Shown here: in pieces, positions 8,697 to 18,080 of the stretch
Layout of the letters: each line of letters opens with the position of its first letter
Numbering within the stretch: the stretch's first letter is position 1
DNA from: Mycobacterium paragordonae
Lineage (GTDB): Bacteria > Actinomycetota > Actinomycetes > Mycobacteriales > Mycobacteriaceae
NCBI RefSeq assembly: GCF_003614435.1
Contig: NZ_CP025546.1
Coordinates: forward strand, 3,410,001-3,474,000
Direction of reading: 5' to 3'
DNA: 64,000 bases
Notes under the pieces: generated by a model
Databases searched by the model: none
Told to the model about the DNA's origin: nothing
Seen by the model: only the letters and a program-made list of their open reading frames with translations
Position numbers and translations under genes: made by a program

Positions 8697-9941
8697 TCAG
8701 GGTCGGGCCTGCAGCTCCGGCGCGGCGGCGGCGAGCAGGTCTGCGCGACTGGCGGTCAGCGGCGGATAGATGCGCTTGGTGTTGATCGTGCGCTTGGTGG
8801 TCTTGGCCTGATCGCCTTGTGCCACCACCATCCGATCCCATCCCTCGGTGTACACCGCGCCCGCCGGACCAAGGTCGAGAACCGTTACGTACCAAGGGAT
8901 TCGGAGTGCGAGCAACGGCTCGCCGAACAGGTCGCTGATGACGTTGTAACCCGCGTACCGGCCCATCGGCCGGCCATGCTGACACGACATGACGGACAGG
9001 TGCTCGTCGTCCATCCGGGCCGCGGCCACATCGCCGGCGGCGAACATCGCCGGCACCCCGATCACCCGCAGGTTGTCGTCGACCGCTACCCGCCCCAACC
9101 GGTCATGGGCCACCGGCAATTGCTCGGTCAGCGCACTGGCCCGCATGCCGGCACACCACACCACGGTGGCGGTGTCGAGCTGCTCGCCCGAGGTCAGCGA
9201 CACGCCGGCGGGTCCGACGGCCGTCACACCGACATCGGTGCGGCACTCAACTCCGTTGTCCGACAAGGCTTTCTGGATCACCGGCCGCGCCGAGGCGCCC
9301 ATGTCCGAGCCGACCAGCGGATTACGGTCCACCAGCACCACGCGCGGCGTCATGCCCAGTTCGCGCAGCCGGTGCGGCAGTTCGCAGGCGGTTTCGATCC
9401 CGGTCAGCCCGGCCCCGACCACCACCACGGTGGCCGCGGCCGGGCCGCCGGACAGCGTTTCCAGGTGGCGGCGCAAGCGCATGGCGCCGTCGTAGGTGTC
9501 GACATCGAATCCGAATTGCCGCAGCCCCGGAAGGTCGGGCTTGTTGACCCGGCTGCCGGCCGCGAGCACCAGGCGGTCGTAGCCGTACGCTGCGCCGGCC
9601 GACGTCGTGACGGTGCGGGCGTCGACGTCGATACGCGTCACCTCGGCGGTGACGTGCGCGACGCCGACGGGGTCGAGCAGCTCCGCGAGCGGGATGCGGC
9701 AGCTGCTCAGGTCGTCCTCGTAGTTGCGCACCCGGATGTCGTGGAACGGTTGGGCGCTGAGCACCGTGACCTCCACGCTCCCCGCGGGAACCCCGAGCTC
9801 GTCGAGGCGCCGCGCAGCGCCCAGCGCGGTCCACAGCCCGGCAAAACCGGACCCGACGATCAGGACCCGGGCCGGCCCGTCAGCACGTCGCGGATCTGGC
9901 CCAGGGTCATCTTGGCCTTGTGGCCGGGAAGGAGCATCCAC
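8697..9941 (-). CDS. NADH dehydrogenase-like FAD/NAD(P) oxidoreductase (Rv1812c type)
   Basis: 414-residue pyridine-nucleotide-disulfide oxidoreductase of the type II NADH dehydrogenase group. FAD-binding GxGxxG is near the start (VLIVGSGFAGLWTALG), the NAD-binding motif in the middle (VVVVGAGLTGIETACELP), and the second FAD motif near the end (FAAGDVAAARMDDE). Mtb Rv1812c is the evident orthologue. It lacks an obvious membrane anchor. The only canonical in-frame start is ATG 9941, which gives about 25 extra residues before the FAD motif and overlaps the upstream esterase gene by 82 bp. The Mtb protein begins right at the FAD motif, so the true start is uncertain. It probably moves electrons from NAD(P)H to a quinone or other acceptor; the substrate is unknown. 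Confidence 0.85.
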   Translation of the reverse strand: MDAPSRPQGQDDPGPDPRRADGPARVLIVGSGFAGLWTALGAARRLDELGVPAGSVEVTVLSAQPFHDIRVRNYEDDLSSCRIPLAELLDPVGVAHVTAEVTRIDVDARTVTTSAGAAYGYDRLVLAAGSRVNKPDLPGLRQFGFDVDTYDGAMRLRRHLETLSGGPAAATVVVVGAGLTGIETACELPHRLRELGMTPRVVLVDRNPLVGSDMGASARPVIQKALSDNGVECRTDVGVTAVGPAGVSLTSGEQLDTATVVWCAGMRASALTEQLPVAHDRLGRVAVDDNLRVIGVPAMFAAGDVAAARMDDEHLSVMSCQHGRPMGRYAGYNVISDLFGEPLLALRIPWYVTVLDLGPAGAVYTEGWDRMVVAQGDQAKTTKRTINTKRIYPPLTASRADLLAAAAPELQARP

Positions 9942-10792
9942 GTGTGCATGCCTCCTTCGAGTTCGTACCAGCCGATGTCCAGGCCCTCGGACTTCGCTCG
10001 CCGGCGGAAGGCGCGGGCGTCGGGGTTGAGTACATCATGGGTCCCGGTGAAAACCGTCAATCGCGGGAGCCCGTCCAGCGGTCCGACGCTGGGGCTGAGC
10101 AGGGGAGTGTCGAGCGGATCGCCGCCGGCGTAGCGGATGCCCGCGGCGCGCAGGTCGTCGAGGTTGAGGAACGGGTCGATCTTGGCGACCTTGGGCACGT
10201 CGGGGTCCGGCAGCCCGAGGTGCATCCAGGGCGAGAGCAACACGGCGTCGGTGGGCTGCGGCAGACCGGCGTCGCGCACCGCGTGGCACAACGCGAAGGC
10301 CATCCCGCCGCCGGCTGAATCTCCGATGAACGCCACCGACTCCGGGTCGCGGGTCTCCAGGATGCCGCGGTAAAGCTGTAGCAGGAAGGGAAAGACCTGG
10401 CGGTAGTTGTGCTCGGGCGCGATCGGGTAGATCGGCACCGTGATCGTGCGGTTCAGCATGGTGGCCAGCCGCGCGATGGCCGGCCAGTGGAAATGCGGCA
10501 GCAGGTCCAGCACGTAAGCGCCGCCGTGCAGGTAGATGAGGTGACCGGCGTGGCCGCGGGAATCGACATGACGCGGGGTGACCTGGTAGACCGGCCGGCC
10601 GTTGAGATCCTCGCGCACCACGTCGACCTTCTTGAGCACCAGCTTGGACGGTAGGCCGCAGTAGGGCGGACGGGGGTTGGCGGCCCAGCTTGCCAGCTTC
10701 GCCGGCGGGAACATCCGGTTCCGGACGCCGGACGCGCGCAGCAGGCGTTGAGTGACGTGCGGTTTGTGCACCGGGCGCGCCAGGGTCCTCAC
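9860..10792 (-). CDS. Alpha/beta-hydrolase, hormone-sensitive-lipase-type esterase
   Basis: 310-residue esterase of the HSL family. The oxyanion motif HGGAY is near residue 90, the nucleophile elbow GDSAGGG near 158, the catalytic Asp in GTHDVLNPDA, and the catalytic His in GGMHTW close to the end, so the triad is complete. There is no signal peptide, so it is likely a cytosolic esterase/lipase acting on short or medium acyl esters. It sits where Mtb has Rv1813c, a small secreted protein, so gene content at this point differs from Mtb. Its 3' end overlaps the predicted start of the downstream reductase by 82 bp. It is divergent from erg3. Confidence 0.85.
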   Translation of the reverse strand: MRTLARPVHKPHVTQRLLRASGVRNRMFPPAKLASWAANPRPPYCGLPSKLVLKKVDVVREDLNGRPVYQVTPRHVDSRGHAGHLIYLHGGAYVLDLLPHFHWPAIARLATMLNRTITVPIYPIAPEHNYRQVFPFLLQLYRGILETRDPESVAFIGDSAGGGMAFALCHAVRDAGLPQPTDAVLLSPWMHLGLPDPDVPKVAKIDPFLNLDDLRAAGIRYAGGDPLDTPLLSPSVGPLDGLPRLTVFTGTHDVLNPDARAFRRRAKSEGLDIGWYELEGGMHTWMLLPGHKAKMTLGQIRDVLTGRPGS

Positions 10793-10808
10793 CAGTGCCT
10801 ACCTAGCG

Positions 10809-10829
10809 ATATTCCGGGCCATATTCCGG
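10809..10829. promoter_or_regulatory. Direct repeat ATATTCCGG x2 in the divergent esterase/erg3 promoter region
   Basis: ATATTCCGG occurs at 10809-10817 and 10821-10829, a 12-bp period of roughly one helical turn, inside the 72-bp gap between two divergent genes. Spacing of this kind is common for regulator half-sites. No regulator can be named. Confidence 0.3.
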
Positions 10830-10864
10830 CGCAGACCGCCCGCGCTATCAGTAGCCTGTCAGCT

Positions 10865-11818
10865 GTGAGTGCTATTTCGGGCTTCTTTTCGGGACTACCC
10901 GCCGAGATGCGGGATCCGGTGTTGTTCGCCATTCCCTTCTTCCTCTTGCTGTTGACCCTGGAGTGGACCGCGGCCCGCAAGCTGGAGAAGCTTGATGCCG
11001 CCGCTGCGAGAAACCCGTCGCAGGACAGGCCGTCATCGGGTGCTTATCTCACCCGCGACTCCATGGCGAGTATCTCGATGGGACTGGTGTCGATAGCCAC
11101 GACTGCCGCCTGGAAGACCTTGGCGCTGGTCGGGTATGCCGCGATCTATGTCTACGTCGCTCCCTGGCACCTCCCTGCGACCAAGTGGTACACCTGGGTC
11201 GCCGCGATCGTCGGCGTAGACCTGCTGTACTACGCCTATCACCGCGTCGCCCACCGCATCCGGCTCATGTGGGCTACCCATCAGGCGCACCACTCAAGCC
11301 AGTACTTCAACTTCGCCACCGCGCTGCGCCAAAAGTGGAACAACAGCGGCGAAATCCTGATGTGGCTGCCGCTGCCGCTGCTGGGGCTCCCGCCGTGGCT
11401 GATCTTCTTCAGCTGGTCGCTGAACCTGATCTATCAGTTCTGGGTGCACACCGAGCGGATCGACAAGCTGCCGCGCTGGTTCGAGTTCATCTTCAACACC
11501 CCGTCGCACCACCGGGTGCACCACGGGATGGACCAGATCTACCTGGACAAGAACTACGGCGGCATCTTCATCATCTTCGACCGCATGTTCGGCAGCTTCC
11601 AGAAGGAGCTGTTCCGGCCGCATTACGGCCTGACCAAGCAGGTCGACACGTTCAACATCTGGAAGCTGCAGACGCACGAATACGTGGCCATCGCCCGCGA
11701 CGTCCGTTCGGCGAGCCGGTTGCGCGACCGGCTGGGCTACGTGTTCGGGCCGCCCGGTTGGGCGCCACGCACGGCCGGCCAGACCGGGGAAAACACCCCG
11801 CTCGCGGCGTCTCGGTAA
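10865..11818 (+). CDS. erg3: Sterol desaturase family membrane protein (Erg3-like)
   Basis: 317-residue integral membrane protein of the fatty acid hydroxylase/sterol desaturase superfamily. The three histidine clusters that hold the di-iron centre are complete: HRVAH at 126-130, HQAHH at 139-143 and HRVHH at 216-220. Four hydrophobic segments surround them. GTG 10865 was chosen as start because it begins a plausible N-terminus just before the first membrane helix; ATG at about residue 15 is an alternative, and an ATG at 10748 would run into the divergent gene. Mtb Rv1814 (erg3) is the positional orthologue. The true lipid or sterol substrate in mycobacteria is not settled. Confidence 0.88.
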   Translation: MSAISGFFSGLPAEMRDPVLFAIPFFLLLLTLEWTAARKLEKLDAAAARNPSQDRPSSGAYLTRDSMASISMGLVSIATTAAWKTLALVGYAAIYVYVAPWHLPATKWYTWVAAIVGVDLLYYAYHRVAHRIRLMWATHQAHHSSQYFNFATALRQKWNNSGEILMWLPLPLLGLPPWLIFFSWSLNLIYQFWVHTERIDKLPRWFEFIFNTPSHHRVHHGMDQIYLDKNYGGIFIIFDRMFGSFQKELFRPHYGLTKQVDTFNIWKLQTHEYVAIARDVRSASRLRDRLGYVFGPPGWAPRTAGQTGENTPLAASR

Positions 11819-11903
11819 CGCATCGGTCACGAGACGCGAAATCCACTACGGGGTTATCAATCCGTAACCTCGATAGGGGAGGTCGGCGCAGAGTCGGCCG
11901 GAG

Positions 11904-12581
11904 ATGGATCGGAGTCCGATGGTGCGCCGCACGGTGTTGCGTTCGATAACCGCGTCCCTGATGCTCCTCGCGCCAGTGTCGGCGCTAGCGCCGGCCACGG
12001 CCAGCGCGGATCCCACGGTGGTGTATCCGGGGATGGAGATCCACCAGGAGAACCGGGTCTGCACGCTGGGATTCGTCGATGTGCGGATGCACATGGCCTA
12101 CACGGCCGGGCACTGCCGGGGTGGCGGCAATGTCACCGACCAGGCGAACAACGTCATCGGACACATGACGACCTTCCGTGACAACACGCCGACGGGCTCG
12201 ACGGTGGCCACCGACCAGATGATCGCCGACTACGAGGCGATCGCCCTGGCCGACAACGTGACGGTGAGCAACGCGCTGCCGGGTGGACGCCAGTTACGGT
12301 CCGGGCCGGGCACCGTGAGTCCGGGCCAAGCGGTCTGCCATTTCGGCATCATCACCGGCGAGACGTGCGGAACGGTGGAAAGCGTCAACAACGGCTGGTT
12401 CACCATGACCAACGGCGTCCAGACCCAGCAAGGTGACTCGGGAGGACCCATCTACCTGGCCGGAGACGGGTCCGGCCAGATCGTCGGGATCTTCAACAGC
12501 GTGTGGGGCACGTTGCCCGCGGCGGTCTCCTGGCAGGCGGTCAGCCAGCAGGTGCGCGAAGACACGGGTTTCAATCCGTAG
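11904..12581 (+). CDS. Secreted trypsin-like serine protease (Rv1815 type)
   Basis: 225-residue precursor with an N-terminal signal peptide ending in ATASA before DPTVVYPG. A trypsin fold is indicated by TAGHC (catalytic His), DYEAI (catalytic Asp) and QQGDSGGP (catalytic Ser). Paired cysteines flank the His and Ser regions. The start is ATG 11904; ATG 11919 is a good alternative that still leaves a full signal peptide. Mtb Rv1815 is the positional orthologue. The protein should act in the envelope or medium; its substrate is unknown. Its 3' end overlaps the convergent gene by 11 bp. Confidence 0.87.
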   Translation: MDRSPMVRRTVLRSITASLMLLAPVSALAPATASADPTVVYPGMEIHQENRVCTLGFVDVRMHMAYTAGHCRGGGNVTDQANNVIGHMTTFRDNTPTGSTVATDQMIADYEAIALADNVTVSNALPGGRQLRSGPGTVSPGQAVCHFGIITGETCGTVESVNNGWFTMTNGVQTQQGDSGGPIYLAGDGSGQIVGIFNSVWGTLPAAVSWQAVSQQVREDTGFNP

Positions 12582-13017
12582 TCGTCAGAGCGAACACCGG
12601 TATCTGGGCTCCGGCGGCGCGCAACTCGTCATCGCCGGATTCCGGCGTCACACCACCGACGTAATCCTTGACCTGCCAGTACCACCGCGCCAGATAGCGG
12701 CGCAGTATCTCGGGTTTGTCGTCGTCGGCAACCTCCGTGACGGTGGCGCGTCGACGCCGCCAGCGTGGGCCGGTCTCGACGACCCCGGCAGCCCTGACAT
12801 TGCGCGCCCACTGCGTATTGCCGCGCGGCGAGACGAGATACTCGGCGCCGTCAGCGACCAGCAGATTGACCACCACGCCGCGCAACTGGCCGGTCTTGCG
12901 CCCCCGCACCCGCAGCGCCCGGGTGCCGGCGATGCTGATGCCTGACTCCGCGAGCCAACGAATGACCGTGTTGGCGAACCGGGCGGCTTTGGTCGGGTCT
13001 TGGTACTGCGTTGACAT
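12571..13017 (-). CDS. Deazaflavin-dependent nitroreductase-type protein (DUF385/Ddn family)
   Basis: 148-residue protein from ATG 13017 ([14 protein letters not shown]). The frame extends upstream to 13059 but the extra residues look non-coding. Family features are the N-terminal helix followed by [20 protein letters not shown], then RGVVVNLL and [19 protein letters not shown]. These are typical of the F420-binding split-barrel proteins related to Ddn, though some members bind FMN or heme. No counterpart lies here in Mtb. The gene is convergent with the protease gene and divergent from the TetR gene, so it may be that regulator's target. Confidence 0.8.
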   Translation of the reverse strand: MSTQYQDPTKAARFANTVIRWLAESGISIAGTRALRVRGRKTGQLRGVVVNLLVADGAEYLVSPRGNTQWARNVRAAGVVETGPRWRRRRATVTEVADDDKPEILRRYLARWYWQVKDYVGGVTPESGDDELRAAGAQIPVFALTTTD

Positions 13018-13131
13018 TGCTGACCTCCCGGGACATCGATACGAGAGCACTGCTCTCAATTGTCGATTACCGTGTCACAACCGTGACCAAAAAGCAAGAG
13101 CGGTGATCTCGGTCCTGCCAGACTTGACCCC

Positions 13132-13821
13132 GTGGGCAAACGCCAGGAGTCGCGGGAGCAGATCGAGTCGAAGATCGTCGAGACCGGGCGTCGGCACCTG
13201 CTTGAGCACGGCGCGGCCGGGCTTTCGCTGCGCGCCATCGCCCGCGAGCTGGGCATGGTCTCCTCAGCTGTTTACCGCTACGTCGCCAACCGCGACGAGC
13301 TACTGACTCTGCTTTTGATCGACGCCTATTCCGACCTGGCCGAGGCGGTGCGTCAAGCCCGCGACAGCACCGAGAGCGACTCCTGGAGTGAGGACGTGCT
13401 GGCCATTACGCACGCGGTGCGCGTTTGGGCGATCGCGCACCCGGCCCGCTGGGCCCTGCTGTACGGCAGCCCGGTACCCGGGTACCACGCGCCACCGGAC
13501 CGCACCGTGGGTGTCGGCACCCGCGTGGTGGCCGACCTGTTCGACGCCATCGCGGCGGGAATCACCACCGGCGACATCATGCTGACCAGCGATGCCGCGC
13601 CGCAACCGATGTCGTCGGACTTCGAACGCATCCGGCAGGAGTTCGGCTTTCCCGGCGACGACCGGGTGATGGCGAGATGCTTTCTGTTGTGGGCCGGCGT
13701 GCTGGGTGCGATCAGCATGGAGGTATTCGAGCAATACGGCGCCGACACCGTGACCGATCCCAGAAGTGTGTTCGACACCCAGGTGCGGCTGTTGATCGGC
13801 CTGTTCGGCCAGCCGAACTAG
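13132..13821 (+). CDS. TetR-family transcriptional regulator (Rv1816 type)
   Basis: 229-residue repressor starting at GTG 13132. The N-terminal helix-turn-helix is clear (LSLRAIARELGMVSSAVYRY, about residues 36-55), followed by NRDELLTLLL, the standard TetR linker. The C-terminal ligand-binding domain has the WALLYGSPVPGYHAP segment of the TetR_C_33/WHG type. Mtb Rv1816 is the positional orthologue. It is divergent from the DUF385 gene across a 114-bp gap. Confidence 0.9.
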   Translation: MGKRQESREQIESKIVETGRRHLLEHGAAGLSLRAIARELGMVSSAVYRYVANRDELLTLLLIDAYSDLAEAVRQARDSTESDSWSEDVLAITHAVRVWAIAHPARWALLYGSPVPGYHAPPDRTVGVGTRVVADLFDAIAAGITTGDIMLTSDAAPQPMSSDFERIRQEFGFPGDDRVMARCFLLWAGVLGAISMEVFEQYGADTVTDPRSVFDTQVRLLIGLFGQPN

Positions 13822-13921
13822 AACATGTTCAGCGGGCCGTTACGGGCCGGGCGAGGACGGTGACGGCAAAGTTTTTCCCCGTTCTTTCTGCTGACCCCGC
13901 GCTGCGCTAGTCTGCGAGACG

Positions 13922-14422
13922 ATGAACTTTCTTGTTGCGTCGCCGATCCAGATCGCCTGGGTGACGCGGGACCTCGACGCCACGGAAACGGCTCTCACCG
14001 GGCTTTTAGGAGCTCGCAAGTGGGTGCGGATACCTGATGTCCACTTCGCACCGGACACCTGCCGCCTGCGCGGTGAGCCGGCCGATTTCGTCGCGAGCAT
14101 TTCACTGAGCTACCTCGGCGATATGCAGCTGGAGCTGATCGCGCCGGTCCGCGGGGAGAATATCTATAGTGAATTTTTGCGCGATCACGGCCCGGGTCTG
14201 CACCACATCTGCATGGAGGCGGAATCGCTCGAGGCCTTCGACGCCGCACTGGCCGACGCGGCCCGGCATGACGCCGAGGTGGTGCAGCAGGGCGTGATGC
14301 CCGGTGGCATCCACTTCGCTTACGTCAGCGCGCCACAGGCGGGTGTTCCGTTTGTGGAGATCGCGTACCTGTCGCCCGAGATCAAAGCGTTTTACGACTA
14401 CATAAAACAGGAGCAGCGGTGA
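13922..14422 (+). CDS. Glyoxalase/VOC-superfamily protein
   Basis: 166-residue protein with two beta-alpha-beta-beta-beta units of the vicinal oxygen chelate fold. The first begins IQIAWVTRDLDATETALTGL and the second is marked by GPGLHHICMEAESLEAFDAA. The His in LHHIC and Glu residues in LELIAP and VEIAYL are candidate metal ligands, as in methylmalonyl-CoA epimerase and glyoxalase I relatives. The stop overlaps the GTG of the downstream flavoprotein (GTGA), so the two are coupled and may act in the same catabolic step, possibly on steroid or ring compounds. Confidence 0.8.
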   Translation: MNFLVASPIQIAWVTRDLDATETALTGLLGARKWVRIPDVHFAPDTCRLRGEPADFVASISLSYLGDMQLELIAPVRGENIYSEFLRDHGPGLHHICMEAESLEAFDAALADAARHDAEVVQQGVMPGGIHFAYVSAPQAGVPFVEIAYLSPEIKAFYDYIKQEQR

Positions 14423-15912
14423 GCACCGACATCCCCACGACGGTCAACGCAGACACGGTCGAGTCCTGGTCGGACGACGTGGACGTGCTCGTGATCGGCT
14501 TCGGCATCGGCGGTGGGTGTGCGGCGGTCAGCGCGGCTGCCGCGGGCGCCCGGGTTTTGGTGCTGGAACGCGCGGCCGCGGCGGGTGGCACCACTGCGAT
14601 GGCCGGCGGTCACTTCTATCTGGGTGGCGGCACCGCCGTCCAGGAGGCGACCGGCCACGCCGACTCTGCCGAGGAGATGTACAAGTACCTCGTCGCGGTG
14701 TCCCGCGAGCCCGAACTCGACAAGATCCGCGCCTACTGCGACGGCAGCGTCGAGCACTTCAATTGGCTTGAGGCACTTGGCTTTCAATTCGAGCGCAGTT
14801 ATTACCCCGGCAAGGTCGTGGTGCCGCCGGGCACCGAAGGGCTCAGCTACACCGGCAACGAAAAGGTGTGGCCGTACTGCGAGCAGGCCAAGCCGGCACC
14901 GCGTGGGCACTCGGTGCCGGTGCCCGGCGAACTGGGCGGTGCGGCGATGGTGATCGACCTACTGGTCAAGCGCGCCGACGAACTCGACGTGCAGGTGCAG
15001 TACGAGACCGGTGTCACCAACCTCGTCGTCGACAACGACGGAGCGGTCGTGGGCGTCAGTTGGAAGCGGTTCTCCGAGACCGGAGCGGTGCGGGCCAAGT
15101 CCGTCGTCATCGCGGCCGGCGGTTTCGCGATGAACCCCGATATGGTCGCCGAGCACACGCCGGCGCTGGGTCAGCCGCGGCGCACCAAACATCATGGATT
15201 GGTGGCGCCGTACATCCTGGGCAACCCGTACGACGACGGACTGGGCATCCGGCTGGGCGAGTCGGCCGGCGGCGCCACCAGGAACATGGACGAGCTGTTC
15301 ATCACCGCGGCGGCCTATCCGCCGGAGATCCTGCTGACCGGCATCATCGTCAACAAGGACGGCAAACGTTTCGTCACCGAGGACTCCTACCATTCGCGCA
15401 CGTCGGCGTTCGTGCTGGAGCAGCCGGAGCAGACCGCGTACCTGATCGTCGACGAGGCGCACATGAAGATGCCGGAGATGCCGCTGATCAAGTTTCTCGA
15501 CGGGTACGAGACGATCGCCGAAATGGAGACGGCGCTCGGCATCCCCGCGGGCAACCTCGCGGAAACCCTGCAGCGCTACAACGAATTCGCCAGCAAGGGC
15601 GAGGACCCCGACTTCCACAAGCAGCCCGAATACGTTGCCCCGCAGGACAAAAGCCCCTGGGCGGTGTTCGATCTGTCGTTGGGACGGGCGATGTACTCCG
15701 GATTCACGATGGGCGGCCTCACGGTCACTCTCGACGGAGAGGTGCAGCGGGCGGACGGCAGCGTCATCCCCGGGCTGTACGCGACCGGAGCCTGCGCCTC
15801 CAACATCGCCCAGGACGGCAAGGGGTACGCGAGCGGGACGCAGCTGGGTGAGGGCTCCTTCTTCGGGCGCCGCGCCGGAGCGCACGCGGCCCGTCGGGCC
15901 GCGGAAGCGTAG
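14419..15912 (+). CDS. FAD-binding ketosteroid-dehydrogenase/fumarate-reductase-like flavoprotein (Rv1817 type)
   Basis: 497-residue flavoprotein starting at GTG 14419. The dinucleotide-binding motif VLVIGFGIGGGCAAVSAA lies at about 24-41, followed by ERAAAAGGTTAMAGG, the FAD ribityl contact region. The C-terminal FAD motif is GLYATGACASNIAQDGKGYA with SGTQLGEGSFFGRRAG. The organisation is that of 3-ketosteroid delta1-dehydrogenases and fumarate reductase flavoproteins. Mtb Rv1817 is the orthologue. Translation is coupled to the VOC gene upstream. The substrate is unproven. The 3' end has been partly duplicated just downstream. Confidence 0.87.
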   Translation: MSTDIPTTVNADTVESWSDDVDVLVIGFGIGGGCAAVSAAAAGARVLVLERAAAAGGTTAMAGGHFYLGGGTAVQEATGHADSAEEMYKYLVAVSREPELDKIRAYCDGSVEHFNWLEALGFQFERSYYPGKVVVPPGTEGLSYTGNEKVWPYCEQAKPAPRGHSVPVPGELGGAAMVIDLLVKRADELDVQVQYETGVTNLVVDNDGAVVGVSWKRFSETGAVRAKSVVIAAGGFAMNPDMVAEHTPALGQPRRTKHHGLVAPYILGNPYDDGLGIRLGESAGGATRNMDELFITAAAYPPEILLTGIIVNKDGKRFVTEDSYHSRTSAFVLEQPEQTAYLIVDEAHMKMPEMPLIKFLDGYETIAEMETALGIPAGNLAETLQRYNEFASKGEDPDFHKQPEYVAPQDKSPWAVFDLSLGRAMYSGFTMGGLTVTLDGEVQRADGSVIPGLYATGACASNIAQDGKGYASGTQLGEGSFFGRRAGAHAARRAAEA

Positions 15913-15967
15913 GCGCCGTCAGACACCGCGGAGCGCACGCGGCCCGACGGGCCGCGGAAGCGTAGGC
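15877..15967. repeat. Duplicated 38-bp gene end with GC hairpin
   Basis: Bases 15877-15914, covering the last codons and stop of the flavoprotein gene, recur at 15930-15967 with a single substitution and a period of 53 bp. Each copy holds a perfect 8-bp hairpin (CGCGGCCC, three-base loop, GGGCCGCG). The two hairpins could help end transcription between the flavoprotein and the convergent transporter gene, although neither has a following U tract. Confidence 0.75.
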
Positions 15968-15975
15968 ACCCCTCG

Positions 15976-16032
15976 CGAGATTGCCGCTACGGTAGTGATC
16001 TGGCCAAATCCACAGCCCTCGCGGCAATCTCG
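15976..16032. repeat. 12-bp inverted repeat with 33-base loop
   Basis: CGAGATTGCCGC (15976-15987) is followed by its exact complement GCGGCAATCTCG (16021-16032). It lies between the convergent flavoprotein and bacA-like genes. It may form a bidirectional terminator or be a dispersed intergenic element; no second copy was noticed in the window. Confidence 0.6.
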
Positions 16033-16067
16033 GCGGCAACGCCCAGTAAAGCCGTCCAGAGCCACAC

Positions 16068-17996
16068 CTAGGAACTGCCCGAAGCCACGGACTGTTTGTC
16101 GACCGGACCGAGCCGCCACTGAGCTTCCCCGAGCAGTTCCAGGTGCCGCTCGTGGTGCTGCTCGACCGTGGGGCGGTGGCTGACGCTGATCACGATGGTG
16201 TCCGGCAGCTCGGTGCGCACCAGGGAATACAGCGCATACTCCAGGCCGGGGTCCAGCGCCGAGGTGGCCTCATCGAGGAACACCGCCTTGGGTTTGGTGA
16301 GCAGGATCCGCGCGAACGCGACCCGCTGCTGCTCGCCCGGTGAGAGCACCTTGGCCCAGTCCTGGTCCTCGTCGAGACGCGAAATGAGCGGGGCCAGAGC
16401 AACTTTGGTCAGAACTTCATGCAGCTGGGACTCGGAGACCTCCCGCGTCGCCAGCGGGTAGCAGACCACCGAACGCAGATCGCCCAGCGGCACGTAGGGC
16501 AGCTGGGACAGGAACATGGTCTCGTTTTCCCCGCCGGGGCGGTGCAGCGTGCCGGTGGCAAACGGCCACAATTCGGCCAGACTGCGCAGCAGGGTGGTCT
16601 TGCCCGATCCCGAGCGCCCGGTAATCACCAGCGAATCGCCGGTTTCCAGCCGCACATCCAACGGGTCGATCAACCGGTCGCCGTCGGGCTTGCGCACTTC
16701 GACGTTGTCGATCTGCACCGAGCCGTCGGTGCTCGGCAAGGCCAGGACCGACGGCAAAGCGCGTCCCTGCTCGTTGGCTTCCACCAGTCCGTGCAGCCGG
16801 ATGATGGCGGCGCGGTACGACGCGAACGAGTCGTAGGCATTACGGAAGAACGACAACGAATCCGAGATGTTGCCGAATGACGACGCCGTCTGGCTGACGT
16901 CACCGAAATCGATTGCGCCGGAGAACAATCGCGGCGCCTGGATGACCCACGGCAACGGCACGATCGCCTGGCTCACCGCGAGGTTCCAGCCGTAGAACCC
17001 GACGCTGCGGTTGACGTAGTGCAGGTAGTTGTCGATGACCGGGGCGAAACGCTTGCGCAGCTGGGTGCGCTCGGCCCGCTCGCCCCGGTAGAAGCCCACC
17101 GCCTCGGCGGCATCGCGCAGCCGAACCAGCGCATAACGGAACGCGGCGTTGAGCTTCTCGTTGCGGAAACTCAGCCAGATCAACGGACGACCGATGATGA
17201 ACGAGATGATCGTGGCCACCAGCACGTAGATGATGACGGTCCAGAACATGACGCGCGGGAAGGAGACGCCGAAGAACGTCAGCGTGCCGGACAGGTTCCA
17301 CAGGATGCTGGTGAAGGACACCACCGAGATCACCGATTGCACGGCACCGAACAAGAGAATGCTGCCGGTTCCGGTGCCCGGCTGGTTCGGGCCGTTGCCC
17401 GTCCCGGCGGTGAAGATGTCGATGTCCTGCTGGATGCGCTGGTCGGGGTTGTCGATCGTCTCGTCGATGAACAGGTCGCGGTAGTACGCCCGGCCCTCCA
17501 GCCAGTCCCCGGTGAGGTGGTCGGTGAGCCACACCCGCCAGGCGACCACGAAGCGCTGCGTCAGGTAGATGTCGGCCATCACCCGGGTCACGTGAATGAC
17601 GGCCATGATGCTGAAGATTCCGATCGACATCCAAAAACCGTGCACGCCAGAGTTTTTCACGACGTCGTTGTCGCCGGCAGCGCCTTGGAAGGCCTTCTGC
17701 AGGGCCGTGTACATGTCGTTGCCCTGGTAGCTGAATAACACATTCAGCCGCACCGCCAGCACGACCGAGAAGAGCAGCACACCGAACATCAGCCACACCC
17801 GGATGCTGTGCCGGCCGGTGAAGTAGCCCCCGGTGATCCGCCAGAACTGGCGGCCCCAGGGGGTGATGAACCGGAACAGCACCAGCGCGGCCAGGACGCA
17901 GACCGCGCTGATCGCCCATGCGATCGCCGTCCACCGCAGCGAATCCAGCAACGCATGAGACCAGTCGATCGACGGCGTAAACGGCTTGGGACCCAC
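16068..17996 (-). CDS. bacA: BacA/SbmA-like ABC transporter (multi-solute, vitamin B12/peptide importer)
   Basis: 642-residue fused ABC transporter. The N-terminal half is an SbmA/BacA-type membrane domain with about six helices, including [19 protein letters not shown]. The C-terminal half is a nucleotide-binding domain: Walker [10 protein letters not shown] at 460, signature LSPGEQQR at 551, Walker B VFLDE at 572 and switch His at 607. Mtb Rv1819c is the orthologue. It is known to import corrinoids and hydrophilic peptides such as bleomycin, and is needed for chronic infection. It is divergent from ilvG with an 84-bp gap. All ATPase motifs are intact. Confidence 0.93.
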   Translation of the reverse strand: MGPKPFTPSIDWSHALLDSLRWTAIAWAISAVCVLAALVLFRFITPWGRQFWRITGGYFTGRHSIRVWLMFGVLLFSVVLAVRLNVLFSYQGNDMYTALQKAFQGAAGDNDVVKNSGVHGFWMSIGIFSIMAVIHVTRVMADIYLTQRFVVAWRVWLTDHLTGDWLEGRAYYRDLFIDETIDNPDQRIQQDIDIFTAGTGNGPNQPGTGTGSILLFGAVQSVISVVSFTSILWNLSGTLTFFGVSFPRVMFWTVIIYVLVATIISFIIGRPLIWLSFRNEKLNAAFRYALVRLRDAAEAVGFYRGERAERTQLRKRFAPVIDNYLHYVNRSVGFYGWNLAVSQAIVPLPWVIQAPRLFSGAIDFGDVSQTASSFGNISDSLSFFRNAYDSFASYRAAIIRLHGLVEANEQGRALPSVLALPSTDGSVQIDNVEVRKPDGDRLIDPLDVRLETGDSLVITGRSGSGKTTLLRSLAELWPFATGTLHRPGGENETMFLSQLPYVPLGDLRSVVCYPLATREVSESQLHEVLTKVALAPLISRLDEDQDWAKVLSPGEQQRVAFARILLTKPKAVFLDEATSALDPGLEYALYSLVRTELPDTIVISVSHRPTVEQHHERHLELLGEAQWRLGPVDKQSVASGSS

Positions 17997-18080
17997 GGCG
18001 GTGTCTCCTCAGAGTCGAACGGCTGCGCAACAGAAATCCTCCGGCGAAGGTACCGGACGGCCGGTGGATAGGCTGCGTCA

